A stretch of DNA of 64,000 nucleotides from Drechslerella dactyloides (taxonomy: Eukaryota; Ascomycota; Orbiliomycetes; Orbiliales; Orbiliaceae), in contig JAGTWJ010000010.1 in NCBI GenBank assembly GCA_020064725.1, forward strand, positions 1,116,001-1,180,000. The letters run 5' to 3'. The notes beneath the pieces are model-generated. The model saw only the letters and a list, made by a program, of their open reading frames with translations. It was not told the origin of the DNA and did not search any database. Shown here one piece after another: positions 38,230 through 51,100 of this stretch. A program made the translations under genes and the position numbers. The first letter of the stretch is position 1; each line of letters begins with the position of its first letter.

Positions 38230-41200
38230 ATGATCGAAAGCAACTAGGATGAGATCATGCAAAATTTCCGCAAGTGCGAGTTCACACCCGCCAGAAACCT
38301 TCAAGTCCGGGTTGGACAATGACGAGGAGGAAAGGAAGAAGGGCTGTCGGCTCCCAGGCTCCGGTTGGCGTCCGAAACTCTCGTTCCATCCTCAGCTGGA
38401 GGTACAGTACCTGGAGCCACATATTCGCGACTGTGTGAAGTGAGTACCAATCGGTCGGCCGGGCGCAACTTTAACTCCAGCTTCTCCATGATGATTCAGA
38501 TACGCCAGTCACGGTACTTGGTATTCCTGGGGCCCGGCGTAACTTACCCCATCGTACGACTCTCAGTCTAGCGTCCTGAGGCCAAGTCCCAGCCGATAAA
38601 CCCACCGCCTGGACCGCAGAATCCGGAGCTTTGGCAGCACGATAGCCTCTCGCATGACTTCGAGATGTGCGAAACCGTCACTAGCGCTATCAGCGGGTCT
38701 GCTTCTGTCCAAGACTGCATTGGGCACTGGGGCGAGCGGACAAGAGTTAGCCCACGAACGAGGAGGCAACACCTTCGCCCGCAGGAAGCGGTGTGGACAG
38801 GGATGAGCCCACGACACTCCATCCGCCCGCAGAATCCGCTCTACCCCCGCAATTATCGCTTCGATGCTACACACGATGACAGCGTCGAGGCAGGCCGGCG
38901 CATTGCTTTTTCCCTTCTGACGATCCAAGCTACCCTGACCGCATACAGTCTCATGATCTTCGAGTTTTTTCGAGGTTTCGAGCTGCCCAGACAAGGCCGT
39001 GTGAGCCTTTCGGCAAGAGCACCGGCTCGCGAGTTTCCCAGCTTCCTCAAATGCGGTACAAAGTGGCCGCAGCATTACAAAGAGAGCGTCTAACCTTGGT
39101 TTCCACCGCTGTCCGACCGGCATTCTGCACCCGCTTGGATGCACGGAACATTCTTACTTTTCTGCAGGAAAGGCACTGTTCGACACAGGGCACCAGAGTT
39201 TTCAAAGAGTGCCTGGGTTGCCGTTTGATTCCTCAACAGGGAAACCGGATGTCGCGATTAGCCAAGTCTATAGCACTAGCATTTGTCCGAAGCTGCGCCG
39301 GTTCGGCTGACGTGACTCGCGACGAAGGGGGGGGAAAAAAATTTAAAAGATAAAAAATTAAAGGAGCCCCCATTAATAATCTATTCTATCGAACAAACCC
39401 GACTATATGTTCCTCACCCGGACTAAAGGAAGTTTTGGCACTGCAGATGTACGCCTCCAAATTTCTTTTTCCGACCGGTTGAGGAGCGACAGAAAGCTTC
39501 TTGCTTCGACTGGCGTAATTTAGCTGTCTTGCCAGTGTTGGCATACGACATGCCAACCGCGCCGGTTAAAATCAAAAAGTCTCGACTAGAGCGTGCTCCG
39601 CTTCGACAAATTAGATTTCCTGCTGGGTTTGTGACGCGCAGTCGTAAGCTGCTTCGTGTAATACGCCGCCCGCCTTGCATAATAATAATGTGCTTCGGCT
39701 TAAATGCTCGTGGAATCGGTAACAGAATTTGGGCACCTTGGCTGATGGGGTTTGTCCGTCCGTTTGCTGGATTTTCGCAAATTGAATACGACGCTAGCTT
39801 GGGCACATGGCTGACACTCGTCGATCTTGACGAGTGCCAAAGCCACCGATCAAAGCACGGCGTAAATCACACATTCGCTCCCGTCATTTCGCAAGGGGGA
39901 AGAGAACGCATTCCTTCGAGTATATCAAGGCGCAGTTAAGAATCCAATGACTTTTTCTTGCATCACTGCTGCCAAAGAGGGGCGTATGTATCCTGCCGCC
40001 TAGTGAGCCTCAGTAGATGATAGGATCCAGTACCGACAACAGCCTGAAATCGTTCTTCTGAAGCTTCTGTTCTAGCTATTTTCCATTTCATAGCATAGGA
40101 ACTCTTTAGGATTGTAAAGGGGAGTATCACCGGTAATGTCAATATAAGCATTTGGCCATGGCTGTAAGCACCGGGGTAATGACTCGATGCGGTGCCGCGC
40201 TATATGCAACGACTTTAGCATATTTTACCCAAACCCCAGACGTCCCGTCCTGCTTTTAAAAGGCGAATAGGAACCAAAAGCTGACAGATAACCGGTTCGA
40301 GGATGAGACCGACCGGCGTACCGCGACCCCGGTCAATATCACTTTCTGTTAAGTCGATACTTCATGTTTCTGGCCAATTCGGGCCGGGTGAACAAAAGCA
40401 GGAGTTTGTCCGAAGCACTCTGTCGCTCGTGCGAAGACGATCCGGTAGCTCTATGCGATATTGCGAACTGCAGGAATGGCAACGTCTTCCAAGAACGTGC
40501 GGACTACTGTGTGCTGTCTTTTTTATGTACGAACATGAAGCTATGGTGTAATACAAACGTTGCTTCCATTGCTGACAATGAACGAAGTACGAAGCATGTG
40601 TATTGACCCACGTATCCTCAGGAAGCGATGCTTGTGCATGCATTTGGATATCGATTGGATGCTACTAGCCCTATGCTACGGCGTCGTCGACCATCGTGAC
40701 AGGTGAACCCTGCCATGGCCAGGGAGATCCGTGTTTGATTACTCGACTTCAGGCATTTCCCGGCAAGTGGATGCCTAGCAAGCCGCGAATCTGCTCGCAC
40801 TCTATATCCGATGAATGGGAGATAACCGCTTTGGACAGATTTGAGACTTGGATCTCTGCAGTGCCCGCTCCATGTCAAGCTGCGAGCTTACCTTATGGGA
40901 GCAGGCCTCGTCCTCTAGCAGAACTGCCATCCCGAAAATTCCACTGACCCTGAAGGTCAGGTAAGGACATGTATCCATTGCTCACTTCGTATGTGAATTC
41001 TTGATACAGTTTGCATTACAAGATCATCTTATCGGGAAGAACTTGCAGAGTGCATTGCTATAATTGTGTATTGTACCATCTTACTACTGGACACCGGCAC
41101 TGGATTCCGGCTTATCGTCGCTGGATGACCTCAGACCCAGCCCACACCGCCAACGAAACCTCTCCAATGACAATTCGTATAGTTAAAGTTTAGCGAGCCG

Positions 41201-43856
41201 TCCGAAATCTAAAGATACAGATATGCACGCTAACGAGTAAGATTGTATTCGATATGTAAGCAATATGAATCACGAACTGATTCCCAATGCACAGGCGCTC
41301 GAGCTTTGAGGACCCTAGATGGTTAAATCCACCGCCAGTATGCGTCCCGGGATCCACTGCAACCTCGAGCTCGGTCTTAGAGAATCCCCCAAGATTTACC
41401 GTGCCCTACACGTATCAAAGGCGCTCACCACATCCACTCACCAGCCCCTCAACATTCGGTGATGTTCGAGCTTCAATCGCGCAATCGCGCTTTGTCGAGT
41501 TGTCGTCCACCGCCAAGTCGATGTGGCGGTGCCAAGTTGCACCTCTGCTTCGGATGAACGGCGGCTAGGGTTCTTTCTGCCTACAACCGAGCCCTCCGAG
41601 GGCTGCAGTCAGGCCATGCTCAAGTCAATGTCCATGCGTCCCTATCGCTCGGTTGAGGAAAAATAGAAAGACCAAGAGTCTCGGCGCCGGCGACACCGTG
41701 TGTCAGTCCACACTCGATTGGATGTGCGAATCTGTCGCATGGCTAACCTTTCGGACTGGCTCGTTTCCGGGCTCCATGCCCACGTCCTTGGATCGGTAGA
41801 CTGATGCATATGGAATGGCAATGTTTTCCTTTCAGAGACGGGCTGAGCTAGCGCTCTGTGGGTCGAGGCAGCAACGGTCGGTCGGTCGTACGGGAGTCGA
41901 CTCGGGCTCGCGATTCAGGTTTTAGAAATCCACATGCTCCACTGTGATTTAATTTCTACCTAGCCCGCATCGATTCGATCTGCCGCCGCGCGGGTTCCAC
42001 CGTGCGTACACGAGGACACCAGAAGTCAATGTGGGCGAAACCCGAAAAACCGTCTACGAGTCCCAACCTCGTCATAATGAGGCGCTGTGCTGGGCTACTA
42101 GCGAGTTCGGAGCTGAGCAGAACTCGAGATTGCGTTACCGGCCGACACCGAGTCTGGATGGTCTGTTGCTCTTCACACCTGCTTTCTAGCGCCCCGACGC
42201 ATTCTCGAATTTTCTGTTGCATGTTTAAATGCGCTTTAATGTTGCAACACCTGATATCAGGTATCATGTCATTCTTCACCGAGCGAGCCACCCGCTCGCC
42301 CGCAAGACAATCTGGCTCAATGACACGGACCCGTGGAATCTCAGTAACCTTGGGTATCCACGGGCTGGGCCCGCGGTGCGGGTAGTCTTGGTAAACGAAG
42401 GCCGGGCTTTGTTGTCCAGGTACCCAAGTCAAATACCTGAAACCTCAATTACATGATCGGACAGTATACAATGTATACAGGTGTCTTCGCGTGTATATCT
42501 CTATAGACTTCTTAGATCCACGGATTTGTAGGCTTTCCGGCTGCGCGGAAATTCCTGATTACAGCACCGAATTGCTTCTGTCGACAGAAGCCCCATATGG
42601 CCATGTTCTATTCGTCTATAGCTACTTCTCAGACCTCTGCACCTACTCCGGATCCCGAGAGAAACTACCGCACATCCATGACCCTTCAGGGTGTGCACTA
42701 CACAGTATACGGCCCGAGCGTGGACCCATAGACTGGGGATCGGTTGCCACGCAGATGCAGACGCACTCCATAGGCAGGAAAAGGTTAAACGGGAGGCTTG
42801 TAATATGTAGGTAGGACCCTGGGGACGGAAGAACTCGCGTGGTTAGCGGCTGACAGCAGTGTATATTTTATATATACCTGGCTTGGCCCTGCTGGTCGCT
42901 GCCGAGGTCGGAATCGATCCGGAGTTCGATGTTCATTTCTGGAATTCTAGATTCGGCAGAAGCTTCAAGGTACGCCATTGAACGAGATGTCTTCGTAATA
43001 GCATCTCGATCGCGTCACATCTACAACTCTCTCGACCGACTGCAAGACTTGAAAGAAGATTCGGAGGCTCATCTCCAAGGAGAAACGGAAGTATCTTCTC
43101 AATTCCAAAGTACTTATGACCGAGGATAGCAAGATAGATCTTACTGGCAGATATCTATATGTCGAAAGGTTGGACTTCGATACAACAGGTCCTTAATAAT
43201 TGAATTATGCCGGTGGCTGGCTTGACAATTGGTGCTTTAGATGGAACTCGCATTGTTACACCTTCTGCACACAGGCATGGTCACTATTCCGTGAATCGTT
43301 TGTCATACCAGTTCAAATTCACAAAGAGACGATTGGCCTCACGACTAGACACGACTTTAGTACTTGACATTACTGGCTACCGCATCTCAAATCTCGAGCG
43401 ATATAGCCAGTCGAATGCATCTACATCTGGATCCTAGCTGCATCTACACTCCCGCGCTTCACATCTATACATACGCACACGAGTACTCTCACTGAGACTA
43501 TTGATATCAACCCACTGTACCCCGTATGTCTGTGGAGTCGGTGATATTTTTATCGCAAACGCCAATCTTCGCCGGGGTTCCCGAGGTCAGTCGCAATATA
43601 TATAAACAGTCGCGTATATAAGTATATATTCACTGATCATATCTAAAAGAGTAGGTGCTGACGCCGAGGTCAATGGTGCGTACGGAAGTCGACTACTTTC
43701 GATCGAGGTCGTCGAGTCTCATCTATATTGAATGTCGGTCTTAGTATCACTTTGAGAAGAATTTCACTAGCCTTATATTACCTGGCAAGCTTCCGTTGGC
43801 CCCAAAAACTAGCACCGATCCGACTAACGAAATAAATCGTAGGTCTCTTCGATACA

Positions 43857-44003
43857 ATGAAGCGATACGGGCTCGTGTACGACGAGAAATCACATCCAGG
43901 CTCCTCAGACACTGCCCTTAGGATCGAAGCCGCCGATTATTGTCACTATTGCCAGAAAACCAAGACGACGCCCTGGGCTATCATCACTGAGCCTGAGTCT
44001 TGA
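43857..44003 (+). pseudogene. Possible exon relic with CHYCQKTK motif
   Basis: A 48-codon ATG frame follows a CTAAC branch-like sequence and a TAG acceptor at 43840-43842, so it could be the last exon of a spliced gene. CHYCQKTK resembles the CHxCxQKT pattern of the 4CXXC_R1 zinc finger. I could not assemble upstream exons, so the call is tentative. Confidence 0.2.
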
Positions 44004-45858
44004 AGTTTTGGTAATTCGGATCCACTGTATCATGCAACCAAGTTTTACCGTTAGCCAGGATACGTATATATACAATCAGAAGTCGTCAGCATCAACGTCA
44101 ACTTGGATGGTCAGATGGGAAGCTTATCATTCCAATATTGACGGGAATTATGGAGACTCAACATGAGTATACTGACACCATGTCAATCAGCGTTGGGTCC
44201 ATGGACCCATTTGAGGCTGCAGTGCTGTGTCGACGGGAGTCGGCTTAGCTTGGAACGTACAGTCTCGAGGTTTAACAGCAAAGAACGAAATTATGTCTGT
44301 ATGGGAGTGATCAACGAGATAAGACGGTCATCTGGGCCCCACACTGGCGGGCATATCGGTATCATTGAGCACATGCATCCTATAAAACCTTGGAAAAGAG
44401 GAAGAAGTAGGGGAAAACGGGGTCTCTGAATCCCAGACCCCGACTCGAAAGGGGCACGCGCACGAAGCTCGGCACCCACACATGCGTACAAGGGTTCACC
44501 ACCCTACGGAAAACTCTCATGCTCTATAGCTTGGATTTATTGACTACACTGGACAGATACCAAGAGAATAGCAACAAAATCCGCTAATACGCAGTCAATA
44601 GGTTTGTGTACGGGACATCAAGCTGCTACTGCCCTGACTCGATGTCTGATGGCATCATGATGTCAATGCACGGCGACCGCCCTTCAGCACTCAATGATCA
44701 TGGCCATATGGATGATGGCAATGTTGAACCATTCCTACATAACTCACCGCTCCTATATCAAACTGACGCGCTAGCAATAAGCAAACTCGACCGTAGTAAT
44801 TTGCTTCGTAACACTAGCTAAGCCTATAAAACATTGAACATGATCATATGAGCGCATCGAGCCCAAAGATGAACAAAGCATAGTGCACAACTCCGGCGCA
44901 TGTTAGCTCTTTCGCCACCGCTTCTCTTAATATGCATAGGCAGCAGGCTAACTATTAATCCTTGATCTGCAAAACGTAGAGTTGCCCGTTGAAACTTTTC
45001 GGTCCTTGAGTCTGTGAATCCGCCGAGACTTAAGTTTTTTCACAATCGAAGTGCAATGTTACAACTACATCCTATGACCACGGCGTATTGCACTAGTACT
45101 GATGACCATTGAAAGCAGCTACATGTGCACATATATATCCCCAAACTACAAAAGGCTTGGATATAGTAGCTAGTATACAGGTTGCTAATCGTACTTAATC
45201 TTAACCATAATGCTAAATCATCTGTCTCATGAACCAGAAGCCATGGCCATCCTCTGGCCCACGTATGTCTAATCACGCAACTCCGTCTACCATCCTCAAT
45301 CACCATCCGCATTTACTTGATCGGCCTCGACCCTAGACTAGTTTGCAGCGAACGCTGTTGCTAGGCTTCGCTACCGTCGAAACTGCTACTTCTGATGACT
45401 ATCGGCTGGCCTACGAAAATGCAACACACCACCGCGTTGCAATTTTGCCGCACCCCAACCGCAATGCGGCAATTTCCCAAACGAGCGAACGCAGCTGACA
45501 TGCGGCAGCGAGCCTCGACGTCGGTACCCTTGAAAGAACGAAACACCAAAACCTCAAACACCCCGCCAAAACCATCCATTTAGCCGCCCCCCACGTTGAA
45601 AGACAGACGCAACAAAAATACTTCGAACGAATCCGACTACCACCTTCCATTTCCCTTCTCGAAACGTAAACATCAACCAACAAGTACGTGCACTGAGCTC
45701 CCAGCCGCGAAAAGTGACGTCTGTCAGGTATACTACGTACGTCGACTCCTACGTTGGGAATATTCCATACGTGTATATGTCATACGTACACCGCCCCGCG
45801 ATCGATCGATCGATTCAGTTCCGTGCCATCGATGTAACGAGAGCTCAGCTTACGTTTG

Positions 45859-45925
45859 CTCGTTCGCCCGGCCGTGCGTAAGGTGAGCAAGCAAGCAAAC
45901 TGCACGGCCGGCTGTTTCCAACGAG
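45859..45925. repeat. Nested inverted repeat
   Basis: CCGGCCGTGC at 45868-45877 pairs with GCACGGCCGG at 45902-45911, and outer arms CTCGTT at 45859-45864 pair with AACGAG at 45920-45925. The central loop is about 24 nt. A cruciform or hairpin could form. No coding region surrounds it. Confidence 0.7.
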
Positions 45926-47460
45926 CGGACTATACGGTGCTTAGCCGTCGCATTCACGTTTCAGATATACAGTATCGACAGTGCCCTTGAATCGCCCTTC
46001 GTCCGTTCGTCTATAGCCATCTGATCCTTATTCGTGGCACCACAAACATTCCATTCATCCAGTCTCATCTTCTCGTCGGTATGTACCAGCGTGGAATCAG
46101 CAATTAAGAATTCGTGGATCTTATCATGAAAGTAGCAGAGTAGATAGGAGTCAACTTGTGACATCGTCAGCACAACCGCAAACGTTAAACGCCCGACAAT
46201 CTACTCCATACGAATCACATGCATCGTATATAGCATGTACTGGATGCAGATAGATACAAACATTATATGCGGGAGAACATAATGTGGAAACCCGAGAAAA
46301 TATGTAGTTAGCTAGTTGTGTGGACTCACTCGTGGATTTCCAACGGGCGGCGATGCTATAGCAGGCAGACAGCCTATTAATCAGCCACAATAAGCCAGTC
46401 AGACGGATGGGCGCCTGGGATTCCTATACCAGTCCTCGATGGTTGCAGAGGCACACACGGCACGGGTATTCAGGTGTCGTCTTCCGGCGGTGTGGACGGC
46501 GAGGTTGTTGCCTGCGCTTTGGGCAGGATCCTAACTAGGACTCTGCTTGTGGCTCCACGCAGCGCTGACGGTCCAATTCTAGCGTACGTAGACGTCGACG
46601 TTGACGCATGCGTGTGCGCGTGGATATAGTAGACCTCGCGCGAAGTGTGACTAACTATGATTAGGTATTTCTATAGTGTATTGTCACCGGAGCGTTGTCG
46701 AGGAGCTCGAGCGGGATAGAAGCGCACGGGCTGATAGTAGGTTTATTCAACTATATGATACGGAATATAGTGGACAGATATGTTATATGGACTCGGATTA
46801 TGAAGCGAATGTGTGATTCACATTTATGGCTGCATATGCTGATAATGATAGATTGAGAGAAAATTGTAGTCTTTCTTTTTGTCTCTTTGTGCTCTTTTGT
46901 CCTTCCCCGGCTTTTCTGCCTACTGCGTGATCGGTTCGTACAAACTACACTCGTAGATATCTCCAATATGAGAAGAAAGTATGCGAAAAAATAGAGTAAA
47001 TTTCCAATCGGTAGATCCGTCCGTCAAACTCCGTAAAGCGTAGACAAGTATAGCAGCGGCTTACCGACGGATTTCGTGCGCGTGCTGTGAGATGGTGATG
47101 ATGATATAGTACATGTCCGTGATGATAAAAAATTATTCGCCAGTCGTAAGTCGTAAGATAAGACAAAATATAAGCAAAAGGCAACGAGTAGGGGGACAGC
47201 CATCCTTCCATTCATACGTCCTTCGTAAAACACCCCGCCCCGTTCCGTCCCGTCTACCAAGGTCACATTCCGTACCGCAAACACCGATGACCAAAGGAAA
47301 TAAAAAAGCACTGATAGATCCACCCGGTAGGAAAAGACGAGAAGGAAGAGTCGCCGTCGTAAGTATATACATTGAATCATTCATTAAAATATCGTAAGTT
47401 TTTTTTGATATCGTAGAGGGCTGAGCCAGGTAGCAAAGAGATGTGATGTAAAGAGCAGGA

Positions 47461-48126
47461 TCAGGCCTCGTCTTCGCTCTCCTCGGGCATCTCGGAGAAC
47501 TCGCGGGCTGGTGCGACAGGCGAGCAATTGTGCACGACAACGATGCTGGACCTTCGTCGGTGGCCGGAGACGATGATGGGTGGTTGCTCCTGCATGGAGC
47601 CTGTCTTGGTCGCGCGTCTCCGAGCCTTCAGTGATGTGATCGAGTACCCGCGCACCTTCGTGACCAGAGGGGCGACGGCAGCCTTGGTCGATGGGAACTC
47701 CTCGTCCGATTCGGAAGACGATGGCGAAGCGACTTTGCGCTCAACAACGGCAGTAGCTGCCGAGTCATATTCCTGTTCGCTCCGGTAGATGATGCTCTCC
47801 CGTCGGCGACCGGCTGCAGCGAGGCTGGCCGATGCACGCGATCCGCGACGGGTGCTGCTGGAGGTGGATTCGTCGCTACCACGGCGCGAGATCGCAGGCG
47901 AGCTCATCTTTGTTGGAGTGCCGACAGGTGAGAAGAGGCGCGGCGACATGACGACGACAGTGGCGACGTTCTTGCTGCGCGAGCCTGGAGAGATGGGCGA
48001 CAGGACAGCCTTTGAGTCTGGGAAGCGCGAGTCCTTGATGATGATTGATAGGCGGGGGACAGAAGAGCGACGTTGATGGCTGAGGATTGGTAGGGCTGGA
48101 CCTGAGCGACGAGTGGAGTACTCCAT
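47461..48126 (-). CDS. Hypothetical disordered Arg/Ser-rich protein
   Basis: A single-exon frame of 221 aa that I do not recognise. It is almost wholly low-complexity and probably disordered. It is rich in Ser, Arg, Pro and Val with an acidic C-terminal end (EMPEESEDEA). At least five RRxS sites of the kind used by protein kinase A are present (RRSS near residue 19, then RRGS twice, RRRES and RRRSS). SP/TP sites in LSPISP and RLFSPVGTPTK could be targets of proline-directed kinases. A conserved-looking short core, VVVMSPRLFSPVGTPTK, lies near residue 57-75, and IIVSGHRRRSSIVVVHNCSPV near 184-204. No membrane segment or signal peptide is seen. Frame length and codon use favour a real gene. Confidence 0.65.
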   Translation of the reverse strand: MEYSTRRSGPALPILSHQRRSSVPRLSIIIKDSRFPDSKAVLSPISPGSRSKNVATVVVMSPRLFSPVGTPTKMSSPAISRRGSDESTSSSTRRGSRASASLAAAGRRRESIIYRSEQEYDSAATAVVERKVASPSSSESDEEFPSTKAAVAPLVTKVRGYSITSLKARRRATKTGSMQEQPPIIVSGHRRRSSIVVVHNCSPVAPAREFSEMPEESEDEA

Positions 48127-51100
48127 TGCTATTTATATAGATGATGCGAGGTGGAGAGGTAGCAGGTGAGTAGGAATCCGACCTGATGTAATGCAAGTGT
48201 GAGGTATGGATGTGCGTGTGCGTGTGTTCAAGCAGTTCGTGCGTTCGTTCGAGTATGAGGTATCGTTGAGCAGAATGTTGGATTGGATGAGCAGATGGAT
48301 GGATGGATTGAAGAAGGAGGCCTGGCTATTGGCGGCCTTGATATAGATATAGGATCGGACTGGACTGGACTGGGCTGGACCGTGGTACGGGGAAGAAGAA
48401 AGGAAGGAATGGATTGAACGGGACGCGTTCCAAGGCTCAGGTTAATATTGCGCAGGGCGGAAATATAGCGGCCGTTTGCAGAGAGAAAGGGACCTTTTGT
48501 ACCCTGATTACTGCCTTCTCCGCTGTGACTGGACTGATCCTTCGTCTAATCTCGTTTTAGCCCTGGGGGACGAAATTATTAGACGGTGCTATGCAGGAGA
48601 GCTCGGTGCAGGTGACGTGCCTGGCTGAGGCCAATGCGAGTGGACGGATGCGGAAAGGCTGCTGGCGAGCGTTTCGCGACAAGAATAGCTAGCCGGGCAG
48701 GAAGAATAAGCAGGAAGAAGCAGAAGCAGAAGAAGAAGAAAAAGCAGGTTGTCCTTAGCGATCCAAAGACGCAGGACGGCGCGAAGGGCGATGATTCAAT
48801 CGCGGCCTTGTAGTAGTATATCAGCGATCTGATATAGACGGAGGCGAATTCGATATGGCGTGCAGGCGGAGGTGACGTTCGTCGACGAGACCCAGACAGC
48901 CAGTGCCTGCGTACCTCTTATTGTATGTATGTGCTGTACGGCCTGCTCAACCTTATCGGCTCCTGCGAGGGTCAGGAGGAGTGTCTTTGACGGTTTGCTT
49001 GAACTGGTGATGCGGAGGAACGATGCGAGATCTCTGGCGAGACAGTTGCGGTCGAGAGCGGCCGACGGGGAGGCTGATTTCTTCTTATACGGAGTACATA
49101 CGTTAGATTGCAAAGTATCCTTCCTGCTTCCATTGTTTACCAGCCCAACCGACGGGCCCGCAGCTGCTGCTTGTTTCGCCTGCAAGCCCCTTCGCAAAAA
49201 GAAAAGACACTTGTCGAGACTTAATTGTAAGAGCCTGCTCGTCCCCGGTCGCGGTGATAAAGCGTCCTAGCCTGCCTGGTCGCGGGAGCTGATAGATTAA
49301 TGCCAGGCAGCATCGCGGCCGTGGAGACATCTGATGTCCCTTCCGTCTGGGCTCTGGAGAACACTCGAACAAGCAAGCAATCCCATCCGCATCGACGTCC
49401 AGCGCGGACGCCAGAATTAGACAGCTTGCAGACGCACCGTCCGGCCCCCATGCAGTGGCCCATGGCATTCCCTGCCCACGCCCATGCTGTTGGGAGACCA
49501 TGTTCATGTCCAATGCACGCCAGGCAGGTGGCGCACGCTGGTGCCGTCGTCTGATTGGGAGGCAGCCAGGCCTCGCAGGGCCTCGCAGCAGGAAGCACCG
49601 GCCTCCTGCCCCGATTGCCGCCGCCGCACAACGGTGTACGTGGGGATTCGCAGCCTCCCCAGCAGCGGCAGCATTGGACGACTCGTGCAGGATTGATTCG
49701 AGGATCGAGTGCGGCGTGAGGTTTGCTCTGAACCATCTCCCTTTTTTCTTTTCCGCAAATCCTTAGGGTATGCTAAGTATACATCGTTGTACTTTCCAGC
49801 CAACTATCGTATTTGCCCTCATGATGAATATATTTGGCAGCAGACGATGTCAATCGGCCATTGGCCCAGGCGAGATTACCCCAAATCTTGGATGAAAGCC
49901 GGTGGCAACAGCTTTCAACCCCACAAGGCAAACAATGAAACCCTCCTCGCACGATAAGCCGATAGACAGTCGATACCATCAAAAGTATCCACCTGTCCAT
50001 GAGGAGCGAATGGATATCATTATCCCCCAAATACCAACAGGGCTCGGCGCGTCTAACTACTCGCGACGAAGCCCCAAGCCTGTGATCTCGCAGCTGCGAC
50101 TGGTCGCATTCGTCGCGGAAGCACTTTCCAAACCCTTCGCCGCCAGCATTACCCGACGCCCCGCAGTTTCATTCACAACAGACAGCGCCGTACAGTACTA
50201 AGTTAAGTACCTAGGTATACTCGACTACGGCGGCCTCTATCTACCAAGCAGACAAAGCCCATTAATCAACCTCTCACACACCGGCAGACGCGATGCACGT
50301 CGGCCAATCAATCGGTCTCTCAATTGACCCTCCAGATTCAACAGCAGCACGAGCGACCACTACATCATACCTCCTAACTGCGAGCTGTCGTCCTGCAGGC
50401 GTGCATTAAATTGCGTCGGCGTAGATGCATTGCATGCCAGATCTCACTAAAAACGCCAATTCCTAGCGAGACCCAAACCTCGCCCGCGCAAGGCGACGCC
50501 TGCATACATACACGTTCTAGCTCGTGCACACTGCTTGGGCGCAACATAAGGCTCATCCGTCAACCGGCAAACAGTCTGGCCTTAACTCCGTTTGCTCATG
50601 CACGACATAGATTCTGCAGCGGTTTCTGCTACACTTGCACCCACCGGCAGGTTTTGCCGGCCGTTCAGCTCGTCCACGCCGTCAGAACACGTATTAGTGC
50701 GCACAAAAAGTACACTCTAAACCACTTCTATTCCAATCGTGCATGGCCGTATTGGGAGGAAACGGTGTACTAATTCATTAATGCATTGCAAGTATACATA
50801 TAGTGCGACACATGCACACTGCGGCATGTCCGATGGCCAGTTAGACTAAAGCGCAGTCACTCGATTGTCACGGTGATGAGCATCCGCACTAATGGTTAAA
50901 TTACATAGGGAGAGAAAAAATTTTCAATTGCAATATCGAGAGCGTTTTAACGAGTTTAAGAGAATCACTCGATAATTGAGTACTCTAAGGGACGCCTCCC
51001 GCCGCATCCCGATGGAGATTATTGACGATAACGAGCACTTGGCTTTCCCCAGTTGGGAACATCTCGCCACCAATACGGTGTTCTCCACTCACCTCATAGT

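Larger units (their letters stand above)
38330..47460. other. Gene-poor region of about 9 kb
   Basis: No intact gene is supported. The longest frames, 38563-39144 on minus (193 codons) and 38665-39093 on plus (142 codons), overlap each other and neither has a recognisable motif. A short CxxC-containing frame at 43857-44003 may be an exon relic. An inverted repeat lies at 45859-45925. TATA-rich patches occur near 42.9 and 43.6 kb. Confidence 0.4.

Noticed and set aside
49103..49766. Several 100-170-codon frames on both strands
   Set aside because: They overlap on both strands in GC-rich DNA, have no known motifs and no supporting splice structure.
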